Of a DNA stretch of 64,000 nt, positions 1-8,655 are shown in pieces (the first letter of the stretch is position 1; every line of letters begins with the position of its first letter). The translations under genes were made by a program, and so were the position numbers. Source of the DNA: Chelativorans salis. Its GTDB lineage: Bacteria > Pseudomonadota > Alphaproteobacteria > Rhizobiales > Rhizobiaceae. The DNA is taken from contig NZ_JAOCZP010000002.1 of assembly GCF_025336525.1 (NCBI RefSeq), forward strand, positions 62,001-126,000, read 5' to 3'. The notes under the pieces were generated by a model. That model was given only the letters and a program-made list of their open reading frames with translations. It was not told where the DNA came from and did not search any database.

Positions 1-177
1 GAAGGACTGGACGTGCCGCTCAATGTGTCCGTCAGCGTCTAGCTCGCACAGACCGAGGCCGGTATGGGTTGCGCCGACGCTGCGGTCGATCACGGAACAG
101 CGCCTGAAATTCCGGGCGTGCTCGCGAAGGGCGGGAGTGAGCTTGATATCGGACGCGCGGGCGACGTAATGAACCAT
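1..177 (-). CDS. Cupin-type protein, N-terminal fragment (cut by window edge)
   Basis: An ATG at 177 opens 59 codons that run without a stop to base 1, so the 3' end lies outside the window. The protein begins MVHYVARASDIKLTPALREH and reaches GLGLCELDADGHIERHVQSF. This resembles the start of double-cupin proteins of the ureidoglycine aminohydrolase-like group, where a mixed strand segment leads into the first cupin. The family call is from recall of that N-terminal style, not from catalytic residues, which lie beyond the edge. The gene diverges from an XRE-cupin regulator about 100 bases away, a common arrangement of a cupin enzyme with its regulator. Confidence 0.55.
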   Translation of the reverse strand, partial: MVHYVARASDIKLTPALREHARNFRRCSVIDRSVGATHTGLGLCELDADGHIERHVQSF

Positions 178-198
178 AGAGCACCTTGCCGGGGCACT

Positions 199-229
199 GT
201 TCAGTATCAATGAACTTGTTTCATGAACA
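199..229. promoter_or_regulatory. Candidate operator between divergent cupin and XRE-cupin genes
   Basis: The short divergent gap carries overlapping dyads: TGTTCA at 199-204 facing TGAACA at 224-229, and TGAA at 211-214 facing TTCA at 220-223. The position between a regulator and its presumed target suggests a binding site for the XRE-cupin protein. The two dyads have different centres, so this is only a candidate. Confidence 0.3.
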
Positions 230-282
230 TTAACGGGCTAGGTGTCAAGAGCCGCGCTCCCGAAGAGGCATATCACAAGAAA

Positions 283-969
283 ATGACGAACGACGCTACA
301 ACAGGACAGAGCCGCCGCACCGCTTCGCCGGACGAGGAACGCGCGGGCGGTGAAGCGAACCAGCTTGACCTTCTAGCCATCGGCAACCGGTTGCGGGTGG
401 AGCGCGAACGCAGGAATGTCAGCGTGCGGGAGCTGGCGCGCAGGATCAACGTCTCGCCGAGCCTGATCTCGCAGGTCGAGCGCGGACTGGTGATGCCGTC
501 GGTGAGCACCCTGTGGTCGGTTGCCTCGGAACTCGACCTGACCATCGACGAACTGTTCAGCGTATCTGAACGTTCGAAACGGAAGGCCGGCCCGGAGGAA
601 CAAGGAGGCCCGGTGCAGCGCAGCCACAGCCGCAAGCGCATCCGCCTTTCGGGTGGCGTGGTCTGGGAGCGGCTTACGGCGCACGCGGACGACGAGGTCG
701 AGTTCCTCTACGTGGTCTACGAACCCGGAGCCGAATCCTGTCCGCCCGATTCCCTATTCCGCCACGGCGGCAAGGAATACGCCTATGTGATGTCAGGGCG
801 ACTCGGGCTGCAGATCGGGTTTGAGAAACACGAGCTCGAAGCTGGCGACTCGGTCTCCTTCAACGCGCAGACGCCGCATCGCCTCTGGGCCATTGGCGAC
901 GAGCCAGCAGTCGCCATCTGGGCGGTCATCAACCGGACAAACGACGGCCGGGTCTCCTTCGGGGGGTGA
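283..969 (+). CDS. XRE-family regulator with C-terminal cupin domain
   Basis: A DNA-binding regulator of about 228 residues. A helix-turn-helix lies near residues 30-90 of this start (NRLRVERERRNVSVRELARR, then SPSLISQVERG and a SVSTLW segment), followed by a linker and a C-terminal cupin_2 barrel with RHGGKEYAYVMSG and TPHRLW, the usual small-ligand sensor of this family. An in-frame ATG at 223 gives 248 residues but overlaps the candidate operator and has no Shine-Dalgarno; the ATG at 283 follows a GAAGAGG stretch and leaves room for a promoter, so it is preferred. It probably controls the divergent cupin gene; the ligand is unknown. Confidence 0.8.
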   Translation: MTNDATTGQSRRTASPDEERAGGEANQLDLLAIGNRLRVERERRNVSVRELARRINVSPSLISQVERGLVMPSVSTLWSVASELDLTIDELFSVSERSKRKAGPEEQGGPVQRSHSRKRIRLSGGVVWERLTAHADDEVEFLYVVYEPGAESCPPDSLFRHGGKEYAYVMSGRLGLQIGFEKHELEAGDSVSFNAQTPHRLWAIGDEPAVAIWAVINRTNDGRVSFGG

Positions 970-1120
970 GCGTGCGGCCGCGGGTCATCCCGCCCGGCTC
1001 AGGGCAGGGTGGACAGCAGCCCACGGCGAATTCCCGGATCACATCCAGCAGCGATCGCCAGTCTCCGATCCGGAGCCGGTGGTCGTCGCGATGAGCCAGA
1101 ACCCCGTCCTTCTTGCCAAC

Positions 1121-3823
1121 TCATTTTGTCCCCCTGGTGCTGACGCCGGACAGTGTCGGCAGGGTGATCACGAACTCCGCTCCGCGCTTGCTGTCGGCCA
1201 GCGTAAGCTTTCCGCCGAGCCGCTCCATGATCTGCCGACTGATGGCGAGCCCCAGCCCGGCGCCCACCTGGCGCGGCATCGGGCCGCGGGCGAAGCGCTG
1301 GAAAATTCGCTCGCGCTCCGATGCCGGTATGCCGGGACCATTGTCGCATACGCGGGCCTCGTAGACCCCTTTGTGCACCGAGCTCGACACCGTCACCACC
1401 GGGTTGGCATTGGTGTTGTACTTGATGGCGTTGGAGATCAGGTTGATGAACACTTGCGCCAGCTTGTCCCGGTTACCGCTGACGCTGCAGCGTCGCACGC
1501 GGCCCTTGCGCACCAGCTTCACGCCCGCCGCGCTCGCCAATGTCTCGCAACTGGCCATCGCCTGATCGAGTGCGGTGTTTGGATCGAAAGGCTCCACCGT
1601 CCAGTTCACATCCCCGTTTTCGAGCTGGCTGAGGTCGAGAATTCCGTCGAGCAACGTCGTCAGGCGGATGCTTTCAGCCTGGATGATGTGCAGGAAGCGC
1701 TCTCTGCGCTCCGGATCGAGAGAGGAATCGGACAGCAGTATGTCGCTGAACGAGCGGATCGAGGCCATCGGTGTGCGCACTTCGTGGCTTACCTGACTCA
1801 AGAATGCGTCCTTCTGCACGTCGATTTCGCGCAATTGCTCGTTGGCTTGCGCAAGCTCGACGGCCGTGGCCTCCACCTGCCACGATTTGCGTTCCAGCTC
1901 GGCCGAATAGGCGCGGATCTGCTCGGTCTCGTCGGCGAGCCGCTTGAGCTCTTCCACGCTGATTGTCTCGCTGGTGACGACGCTGGAAACGAGCGTGCGG
2001 GCTGTGGCCGCGCCGACGCTTCCGGCCAGCCGCTGCTCCACCTGGGAAATCAAAACGTCGCTGGCGATCGCCGAACGCCCCGGCGCCCCCTTTTGCGCAA
2101 AAAGGCCGAGCGCCTCCTTGGCGCCCAGCACACGGTTGGCGATGTGCTTTAGATCAGCGACGCGCGCCGTGCGCCGCATGACGGAGAGCTCGGAATCGGT
2201 CTGGCGCCGGAACACGTCGACAAAGAGCCGCGACTGGTAGCGCGCCAGGGGCGTCGGCTCCGAAAACACCGAAACACACACGAACAGCATTGCGTTGGTG
2301 AAAAGGCTCCAGAAGGTCGCGTGAACGAGAGGGTCCATGTTCTCGATCCCGAACAGCGCCTGTGGTTTTAGCCAATCGATACCCCAGGGGCCGTGAAGGA
2401 TAACACTCTCTGACATCAGGAACGCGCCGCCGAAGCTGGGCAGGAACAGCGTGTAGCCCCACAGCGCGAATCCGGCGACAAGCCCGGCTAGCGCGCCGCC
2501 ATGCGTGGCATTGCGCCAGAACAGCCCGCCGACCAGGCTCGGCAGGAACTGAGCGACGCCGCAAAACGAGATCAGGCCAATCGCCGCCAGCGCGTCGGAC
2601 GCACCGCTGAGAAAGAAATAGAGGAAGCCCAGGAACACGATGAAGACAATGCTGGCCCGCCGAGCGCCGAGGATGAAGCTTTGCATTGCCCGCGGGCTTG
2701 CCGCCGGTGCTATCGAAAGGCGCAGGGCGAGCGGCATGATCAGGTGATTGGAGATCATCGTCGACAGCGCGATGGAGGAGACGATCACCATGGACGTTGC
2801 CGAGGAAAAACCGCCCAGGAAGGCGAGCATCGCCATTGCATCCTGGTTGGCGCTGAGCGGTAGGGTGAGCACAAACAGGTCCGGGTTCGACCCGGTGGGA
2901 AGCCGGTTGAGGCCCGTCACCGCGATCGGGATAATGAAAAGACAGATCAGGAAAAGGTAGAGGGGAAACAGCCAGGACGCGGTCCTGATCTGGCTCTCAC
3001 TGGAATTCTCCACCACCGTGACCTGGAACTGGCGCGGCAGGCAGATCGCAGCCGCCCCTGCCAGGAAGCACAGTGTGATCCAACGAATGCCGAAGGCATC
3101 CTGTGGATTGGTCAGACTGACCGGCGCGTCGTTGAACACTGCGGCTGGCGAGCCCTGGATCGCGAAGATGATCCAGACGCCGACTACCAGCAGCGCGATG
3201 AGCTTGACGACCGCCTCCACGGCGATTGCCGCGATCACGCCGTGATGGCGCTCGTTGACGTCTATGTTGCGCACCCCGAAGATTATGGAAAAGGCGCAAA
3301 GCCCGGCCGCCAGCCAAAACGCGGTGGTGAAGTTCGGCTCGAGATTGGTGTTGGCGGCGGTCACGGCGCCGGCGGGGAAGGTGATGACCTGAAAGCTCGA
3401 TGTGAGCGCTTGTAGCTGCAGCGCGATATATGGGGCCGTCACCACCATCGCCATGATGGTGACCAGCGCCCCTAGCATCGGATCCTTGCCGAAACGCGCC
3501 GATATCAGGTCGGCGATGGAGGTCGTGTGGTAGATGCGACCGACCGTCACCAGCTTGCGCAAAAACACCCACCAGCCGACAAAGACGATCGTCGGCCCCA
3601 GATAGATCGTCAGGAATTCGAAGCCGTTGCGCGCCGCCGAGCCAACGGCGCCGAAGAAGGTCCACGACGTGCAGTAGATCGAGATCGACAGGGTGTACAC
3701 CAGCGGTGAGGACAGCCAGCCGGAGGGATCGCGCCTTGCGCGGCGGTCGCCCGCGAAGGCGACGGCGAAAAGGATCGCCACATAGCTCACGCAGACGAGG
3801 ATGACGAGATCGGTGGGCAGCAT
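1121..3823 (-). CDS. SLC5-STAC sensor histidine kinase (CrbS-like)
   Basis: A 900-residue membrane sensor kinase. The N-terminal half (about 1-560) is a sodium:solute symporter-like bundle of many membrane helices starting LPTDLVILVCVSYVAILF. A STAC-type linker follows (VADLKHIANRVLGAKEALG, then QRLAGSVGAATARTLVSSVV), then a coiled coil, a HisKA box SHEVRTPMASIRSFSD near residue 677, and a HATPase_c domain with DNGPGIPASERERIFQRF and GAGLGLAISRQI. No PAS or receiver domain is visible. STAC links SLC5 modules to histidine kinases that sense acetate-like carboxylates in CrbS proteins; the ligand here is inferred. The ATG at 3823 overlaps the stop of the upstream small gene (TGATG), so translation is coupled. 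Confidence 0.88.
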   Translation of the reverse strand: MLPTDLVILVCVSYVAILFAVAFAGDRRARRDPSGWLSSPLVYTLSISIYCTSWTFFGAVGSAARNGFEFLTIYLGPTIVFVGWWVFLRKLVTVGRIYHTTSIADLISARFGKDPMLGALVTIMAMVVTAPYIALQLQALTSSFQVITFPAGAVTAANTNLEPNFTTAFWLAAGLCAFSIIFGVRNIDVNERHHGVIAAIAVEAVVKLIALLVVGVWIIFAIQGSPAAVFNDAPVSLTNPQDAFGIRWITLCFLAGAAAICLPRQFQVTVVENSSESQIRTASWLFPLYLFLICLFIIPIAVTGLNRLPTGSNPDLFVLTLPLSANQDAMAMLAFLGGFSSATSMVIVSSIALSTMISNHLIMPLALRLSIAPAASPRAMQSFILGARRASIVFIVFLGFLYFFLSGASDALAAIGLISFCGVAQFLPSLVGGLFWRNATHGGALAGLVAGFALWGYTLFLPSFGGAFLMSESVILHGPWGIDWLKPQALFGIENMDPLVHATFWSLFTNAMLFVCVSVFSEPTPLARYQSRLFVDVFRRQTDSELSVMRRTARVADLKHIANRVLGAKEALGLFAQKGAPGRSAIASDVLISQVEQRLAGSVGAATARTLVSSVVTSETISVEELKRLADETEQIRAYSAELERKSWQVEATAVELAQANEQLREIDVQKDAFLSQVSHEVRTPMASIRSFSDILLSDSSLDPERRERFLHIIQAESIRLTTLLDGILDLSQLENGDVNWTVEPFDPNTALDQAMASCETLASAAGVKLVRKGRVRRCSVSGNRDKLAQVFINLISNAIKYNTNANPVVTVSSSVHKGVYEARVCDNGPGIPASERERIFQRFARGPMPRQVGAGLGLAISRQIMERLGGKLTLADSKRGAEFVITLPTLSGVSTRGTK

Positions 3824-4071
3824 CAGCCGACTCCGCCATCCCGTGGCGGCCTTTGGCCGGGCTTGCCGAGCCGCAGGGAGAACAGGAAGGCGGCCGCGAT
3901 CACGCACGCCCAGACGGCAAAAAGGTAGACAACGATCACCGGGATGCCGAGCAGCGTCGCTGGCTTTGCGAAGATCAGGACGACAGGCGGAACGAACAGC
4001 ACGATCGCGAAAAAGGGCAGCATCGATGCTGCGTCCCTGATGCCACGGGACCCGGCCTCGAAGCGTTCCAT
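3823..4071 (-). CDS. Small membrane protein between response regulator and kinase
   Basis: A protein of 82 residues, starting MERFEAGSRGIRDAASMLPF one base after the response-regulator stop and ending in a TGATG overlap with the kinase start. It has two hydrophobic helices (LPFFAIVLFVPPVVLIF and a second around IPVIVVYLFAVWACVIAA), with a basic C-terminal tail. Small two-helix proteins often accompany SLC5-type symporters and symporter-kinases, so an accessory subunit of the sensor is plausible. No enzymatic motif is visible. A longer reading from 4116 would overlap the response regulator and is less likely. Confidence 0.65.
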   Translation of the reverse strand: MERFEAGSRGIRDAASMLPFFAIVLFVPPVVLIFAKPATLLGIPVIVVYLFAVWACVIAAAFLFSLRLGKPGQRPPRDGGVG

Positions 4072-4072
4072 T

Positions 4073-4441
4073 TCACCGTCCTGCAAATTCCCCGACCCGC
4101 TTGACGACTTCGGCATTGGAATAGGGCTTGGTGATGAAGGAGTTGGCGCCGACCTTCGCCGCAGCCCGCCGATCCTGCGCTTGCCCCTTCGCGGTCAGTA
4201 CAATCACTGGCAGATGTGCGAGCTTGTCGTCCTGGCGCACGGCGCGCAGCACATCGAGCCCGTTCATGCCGGGAAGCATGATGTCCAGAACGACCACGGA
4301 GTAAGGTTGCTCGCGCAGCCGTTCAAGCGCCGCGCGACCGTCCGAGATCGAATGCACGTCGTAGTCGGCCCGCTCCAGAATGAAGCGGAGCGATTCGACG
4401 ATGTTCGGCTCGTCTTCCACAATCAGAATACGATCGGACAA
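4073..4441 (-). CDS. Single-domain response regulator (CheY-like)
   Basis: A 122-residue receiver domain with nothing after it. It shows the acidic pair in ILIVEDEPN, the phospho-acceptor aspartate in VVVLDIMLPGMNG, the conserved threonine in VIVLTAKG, and the lysine in FITKPYS. There is no DNA-binding or enzymatic output domain, unlike CrbR. The start is a TTG at 4441 preceded by an AGTGAGGG stretch. It follows the ScfR-type regulator by 35 bases and precedes the sensor genes, so the phosphoryl group from the SLC5-STAC kinase probably goes to this protein, whose partner is unknown. Confidence 0.88.
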   Translation of the reverse strand: MSDRILIVEDEPNIVESLRFILERADYDVHSISDGRAALERLREQPYSVVVLDIMLPGMNGLDVLRAVRQDDKLAHLPVIVLTAKGQAQDRRAAAKVGANSFITKPYSNAEVVKRVGEFAGR

Positions 4442-4476
4442 CCCTCACTCCCCACCTTTGAACCTTCCTACACGGG

Positions 4477-5982
4477 TCAAATGTCGGTGGCCATACGCCT
4501 TTTGTCCGAGATGTCCGAACCGGCAATTAGCGGCTCCTCCTGACGATATACGCACTCCTCTCGCGGGCAAAGGCGACACACGGTGCCGATCGGTACGACG
4601 GCGCTCCCCCGGTCCAGCCCATCGCCATAGACGACGCGGCCGGCCTCGCTTGCCGGACAGGCCATCATCACCGACAGAAGCTTGCGCGGATAGCCGACGC
4701 GCGGCGGAGTCTTGTCTACGGCACGGGCGAAAAACAGGAATTGGTCTCCCGAGGGCAGTTCGCCATATAGGCGCACCGTGATCTCCGGCGTCTGGAAGGC
4801 GCCGTAGATGACCCACAGCGGACAGGCCGTGGTGTATCGCGGCAGCGCCAGCCCGGGCAGCGGCAGCCGTTTGGTGACGTGGCCCGAAACGTCCGAGCGC
4901 ATGAAGGCAAATGGCACGCCTTCCGCGCCGGGCCTGCGCAGCGTCACCAGCCGGTGCGCAGCCTGTTCATAGGAAACGCCGAATTGCCGGCACAGCGCAT
5001 TAATGTCGTAACGGTGCCGCTCGGCTGCTTCGAGAAAGCGCTCATAGGGCATCAGCATCGCCCCCGCCAGATAGCTGTGGAGCGCCGCCCTGGCGAGGTC
5101 GCGCGACTCCTCCGACGGCAATGCTAAATGGCCGCTCACGATCTCCGCCACCGCTTCGCGCCCGATCCGGTGGGCCGTCTGTTTCATCAGCGCGAAGCGC
5201 CTGGTTTCTGGCGCTGCAACTGCATGGCCGCTTTCACTGAAACCCTCCCTAAGGGGCGCTGCATCTTCGAACCCGCCATGCGGAAACGATCCCGGAAAGC
5301 TCTCGGCAAGCGCCTCGAGTGCGGGGAAATGATTGTTCTCCTGAAGAATGAAGGAGTCGACGTGCTCACTCGGTGTCGCCGAGCGGATGCGCATTTCCGT
5401 ATTGTCGAAAAAGCCGAGAAGCGCCCGCGCGGTCTTCGAAAGCCTGGCACCGTCCGCCTGGACGATCGCATCGAACCGCCGCCGCTCCTCCTCGGACAGA
5501 TTGCCGCCAGCCAGGATTTCAGCCGCCGAACTCAGCGAGGCCGCGCTGGTCAGCATCTGGTGGACGTTCTCCCCCAGAAACGGGTCGCGGTTCAGACGGT
5601 CGGCGAGCGCCAGCACCGCCTGTCGCTGATCTTCATAAGCCCGGAACAGTCGCAGGATGAAATCGCTCCAGTCCGGATGTCGGCCGACCAGCTCCTCGGC
5701 ATTGGCGGGCCTCCCGCGGGCGTCACCGATTCGCGGATCCGCCGCCAGTTCCTCGAGCGCCTGCACGAGACGTCGCTCCGCTCCGCCGTCGAGCTGCGCG
5801 ATGCCCACATCGAGCTCGGCGCAGATCCTCTTCAGCAGCGCATCGCCCACCGGCCGGCGATTCCCTTCGATGAGGTTGAGATAGGGCGCGGAAATGCCAA
5901 CGCGCTGCGCCAGATCGGCCTGGGTCAGGCCCCGTTCCTTGCGATAGGCGCGGATCTTTAGCCCTGTCAGCTTCTGCGTCAT
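4477..5982 (-). CDS. ScfR-type XRE regulator (short-chain acyl / RamB-MccR-like)
   Basis: A 501-residue transcription factor. An XRE helix-turn-helix occupies about residues 5-60 (RAYRKERGLTQADLAQRVG, ISAPYLNLIEGNRRPVG). An alpha-helical middle and an IrrE/M78-like region follow, and the C-terminal DUF2083-type domain ends in a cysteine cluster, CRLCPREECVYRQEEP. This layout matches regulators that sense short-chain acyl-CoA (RamB, MccR, PrpR-like). The start at 5982 has GGGATTGAGGGCGG upstream and yields MTQKLTGLKIRAYRK; a longer reading to 6030 lacks support. It heads the kinase operon and diverges from an ABC importer, and probably controls both. Confidence 0.85.
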   Translation of the reverse strand: MTQKLTGLKIRAYRKERGLTQADLAQRVGISAPYLNLIEGNRRPVGDALLKRICAELDVGIAQLDGGAERRLVQALEELAADPRIGDARGRPANAEELVGRHPDWSDFILRLFRAYEDQRQAVLALADRLNRDPFLGENVHQMLTSAASLSSAAEILAGGNLSEEERRRFDAIVQADGARLSKTARALLGFFDNTEMRIRSATPSEHVDSFILQENNHFPALEALAESFPGSFPHGGFEDAAPLREGFSESGHAVAAPETRRFALMKQTAHRIGREAVAEIVSGHLALPSEESRDLARAALHSYLAGAMLMPYERFLEAAERHRYDINALCRQFGVSYEQAAHRLVTLRRPGAEGVPFAFMRSDVSGHVTKRLPLPGLALPRYTTACPLWVIYGAFQTPEITVRLYGELPSGDQFLFFARAVDKTPPRVGYPRKLLSVMMACPASEAGRVVYGDGLDRGSAVVPIGTVCRLCPREECVYRQEEPLIAGSDISDKRRMATDI

Positions 5983-6012
5983 ACCGCCCTCAATCCCTTT
6001 TTTTGATAATTT

Positions 6013-6094
6013 ATTACAAAAATACAGCATGTACCATAAAATAATTTACAAAAAAGATATGTTAAACCAAAGGCTTATTGTAAAATTTACGCAA
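6013..6094. promoter_or_regulatory. Candidate ScfR operators in an AT-rich divergent region
   Basis: The gap between the XRE regulator and the ABC importer is AT-rich and holds repeated half-sites: ATTACAAA at 6013-6020, TTTACAAA at 6045-6052, and the near-palindrome TTGTAAAATTTACGCAA at 6078-6094 with the core GTAAA-A-TTTAC. Regulators of the RamB/MccR type are known to bind TTTGCAAA-like repeats, so these are natural candidate sites for auto-control and for control of the importer. Confidence 0.4.
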
Positions 6095-6169
6095 AGCCGG
6101 CTATCTGCGGGGAGGCCGCGTGCGGTCAGTCCGGCATCTCGCCGGCAAGCATTCCATGGGAGGAACGTG

Positions 6170-7519
6170 ATGAAAATTCTATACCCGAACCGCCGAAAGA
6201 TACTGCAGCTCGGCGCCGCCGCCGGCGCGGCGACGTTGGCGACGCCTCATTTCTTTTCCAGGGGCGCATTCGCGCAGAGCATGGATTACCGCAATGCGCC
6301 GACAGGCGACACGGTGACGCTCGGCTTCAACGTGCCCCAGACGGGCGCCTATGCCGACGAGGGGGCGGACGAACTGCGCGCCTACCAGCTCGCGGTCGAA
6401 CATCTGAACGGCGAAGGCGACGGCGGGATGCTCAACACCTTCTCGTCCAAGGCGCTCGAGGGCAACGGCATCAACGGCAAGAAAGTGGCATTCGTCACCG
6501 GTGACACCCAGACCAAGTCGGATGCCGCCCGCGCATCGGCCAAGCGCATGATCGAGAATGACGACGCCGTCATGATCACCGGCGGTTCATCCTCGGGCGT
6601 GGCCATCGCCGTTCAGGGCCTGTGCCAGGAGGCCGGCGTCATTTTCATGGCCGGTCTGACCCACTCCAACGACACGACCGGCAAGGACAAGCGCGCCAAC
6701 GGCTTCCGCCACTTCTTCAACACCGAAATGACGGGCGCGGCCCTGGCACCGGTGCTGAAGAACGCCTACGGCACCGACCGCAAAGCCTACCACCTGACGG
6801 CCGACTATACCTGGGGCTGGTCGCAGGAAGAGTCGATCAAGAAATATACCGAGGGCCTCGGCTGGGAGACCGTTTCCGCCGTGCGCACGCCGCTCGGCGC
6901 CGGCGACTTCTCGCAATATCTGACGCCGGTTCTCAATTCGGGCGCCGACGTGCTCGTCCTCAACCACTATGGCAAGGACATGGTGAACTCCCTGACCCAG
7001 GCCGTGCAGTTCGGCCTGCGCGACAAGCAGGTCAACGGCAAGGACTTCGTCATCGTCGTCCCGCTGTATTCGCGTCTCATGGCTCAGGGCGCCGGCGAAA
7101 ACGTCAAGGGCATCTTCGGTTCCACCAACTGGCACTGGTCGCTGCAGGATGAGGGCTCGAAAGCCTTCGTGAAGTCCTTCGGCGAGAAATATGGCTTCCC
7201 GCCGTCCCAGGCCGCCCACACCTGCTACTCACAGGCGCTGCTTTATGCGGATGCCTGTCAGCGCGCCGGCACCTTCCAGCCTTCGGAAGTCGGCAAGGCA
7301 CTCGAAGGCTTCGAGTTCGACGGCCTCGGCAACGGCCCCGTCCTCTACCGCGCCGCCGATCACCAGTGCTTCAAGGACGTGCTGGTGGTGAAGGGCAAGG
7401 AGAACCCGTCCTCCGAATTCGACCTCCTCGAGGTCGTCGAGGTCACGCCGCGTGCCCAGGTCGAATACGATCCTGAGCTGCTCGGCGGCGAGCTCGGCCC
7501 GTACAACGACGGCGTCTAG
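6170..7519 (+). CDS. ABC transporter substrate-binding protein, Leu/Ile/Val type
   Basis: A 449-residue periplasmic binding protein of the type-1 fold used by branched-chain amino acid and amide importers. The start at 6170 has AGGA six bases upstream and gives a Tat-like signal with a twin arginine (NRRKILQLGAAAGAATLATP, cleavage near GAFAQ). The mature part has the receptor-type opening VTLGFNVPQTGAYADEGADE and an AYHLTADYTWGWSQEE segment in the second lobe. It is the first gene of the importer operon and is separated from the permease by a strong hairpin, which fits its need for high copy. The ligand cannot be read from the sequence; the neighbouring acyl-type regulator hints at an organic acid or amide. 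Confidence 0.85.
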   Translation: MKILYPNRRKILQLGAAAGAATLATPHFFSRGAFAQSMDYRNAPTGDTVTLGFNVPQTGAYADEGADELRAYQLAVEHLNGEGDGGMLNTFSSKALEGNGINGKKVAFVTGDTQTKSDAARASAKRMIENDDAVMITGGSSSGVAIAVQGLCQEAGVIFMAGLTHSNDTTGKDKRANGFRHFFNTEMTGAALAPVLKNAYGTDRKAYHLTADYTWGWSQEESIKKYTEGLGWETVSAVRTPLGAGDFSQYLTPVLNSGADVLVLNHYGKDMVNSLTQAVQFGLRDKQVNGKDFVIVVPLYSRLMAQGAGENVKGIFGSTNWHWSLQDEGSKAFVKSFGEKYGFPPSQAAHTCYSQALLYADACQRAGTFQPSEVGKALEGFEFDGLGNGPVLYRAADHQCFKDVLVVKGKENPSSEFDLLEVVEVTPRAQVEYDPELLGGELGPYNDGV

Positions 7520-7533
7520 CCCGTCCCACTGGC

Positions 7534-7573
7534 GTCCCGCTCCCGGCCACCGCCCGGCGGCCGGGAGCGGGAC
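7534..7573 (+). terminator. 15-bp GC-rich hairpin after the binding-protein gene
   Basis: Bases 7534-7548 (GTCCCGCTCCCGGCC) pair perfectly with 7559-7573 around a 10-base loop. No T-run follows. It lies 14 bases after the binding-protein stop and before the permease. It is more likely a partial terminator or a 3' mRNA stabiliser that raises the binding protein over the membrane subunits than an operon end. Confidence 0.7.
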
Positions 7574-7623
7574 ATCGCCTTGCAGCGGGTGGCGGAACCC
7601 GCGGAATTCCTCGGTTGTCGAAC

Positions 7624-8652
7624 ATGGATGCGATTTTTCTCCAGATACTCAACGGACTGGACAAGGGCGGCGCCTACGCGCTTATCGCCCTCGGTCTCAC
7701 GCTGGTCTTTGGCACGCTGGGCGTGGTCAACTTCGCGCACGGCGCGCTGTTCATGCTTGGCGCGTTTTGCGCGGTGACGCTGAACCGCCTCCTCAACATC
7801 TCTTTCGAGAGGGTGAGCGAGACGGAGAAGGACTTTCTCGGCAATCCGCGCGTCGAGAAGGTGCCCTATATCGAGCAATGGTTCGGGCCGGACTTAGCCG
7901 GATTCCTGCTCGACTGGTCCGTGCCGATTTCGATCCTGCTCACAATCGTCGTGATGGCGGTCATCGGTGTGGCGATGGAGCGGGGCCTGATCAAGCATTT
8001 CTACAAGCGCCCGCATGCCGACCAGATTCTCGTGACGTTCGGCCTAGCCATCGTTCTCCAGGAGATCGTGCGCCACTATTTCGGCGCCAACCCCATCCCG
8101 CAACCGGCACCGGATATCGTCGCCGGTGCGGCCAATGTCGGAAGCTGGCTCGGGCTCGGGGACAATGTCATCTATCCGTGGTGGCGACTCGTCTATTTCC
8201 TGTTCTCGGCCCTCGTCATATTCGCCGTCTTCGCCTTCTTGCAGTTCACCACCTTCGGCATGGTGGTGCGTGCCGGCATGCAGGACCGGGAAACCGTCGG
8301 CCTTCTCGGCATCAACATCCAGCGCCGCTTCACCGTCGTGTTCGGGCTGGCGGCGGTTGTCGCCGGGGTCGCGGGAGCCATGTACACGCCCATCCTGCCA
8401 CCCGACTACCACATGGGCATGGACTTCCTGGTCTTGTCTTTCGTCGTGGTTGTCGTCGGTGGCATGGGCTCGCTTGGCGGAGCGGTGCTGGCGGGCTTCG
8501 TGCTCGGGATTCTGCAGAGTTTCGCATCGATGAACGAGATCAAGTCGATCCTGCCCGGCATCGACCAGATCATCGTCTATCTCGTGGCAGTGATCGTATT
8601 GCTGACCCGGCCGCGCGGCCTGATGGGCCGCCGGGGCGTGGCAGAGGAGTAA
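7624..8652 (+). CDS. ABC transporter permease, LivH type
   Basis: A 342-residue inner-membrane permease of the branched-chain amino acid family. It has the usual opening LNGLDKGGAYALIALGLTLV with GTLGVVNFAHGALFMLGA, the cytoplasmic loop residues GMQDRETVGLLGINIQ, and GGMGSLGGAVLAGFVLGILQ near the C-terminus. The ATG at 7624 is chosen; an in-frame TTG at 7615 is possible, and neither has a strong ribosome site. An extra segment around residues 55-85 (SFERVSETEKDFLGN) is longer than in many LivH proteins. Its stop is followed three bases later by the LivM-type start. Confidence 0.88.
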   Translation: MDAIFLQILNGLDKGGAYALIALGLTLVFGTLGVVNFAHGALFMLGAFCAVTLNRLLNISFERVSETEKDFLGNPRVEKVPYIEQWFGPDLAGFLLDWSVPISILLTIVVMAVIGVAMERGLIKHFYKRPHADQILVTFGLAIVLQEIVRHYFGANPIPQPAPDIVAGAANVGSWLGLGDNVIYPWWRLVYFLFSALVIFAVFAFLQFTTFGMVVRAGMQDRETVGLLGINIQRRFTVVFGLAAVVAGVAGAMYTPILPPDYHMGMDFLVLSFVVVVVGGMGSLGGAVLAGFVLGILQSFASMNEIKSILPGIDQIIVYLVAVIVLLTRPRGLMGRRGVAEE

Positions 8653-8655
8653 GTG

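Noticed and set aside
821-2152. A 443-codon frame opposite the histidine kinase
   Set aside because: It overlaps the HisKA/HATPase coding region of a gene with clear motifs, and has no domains.
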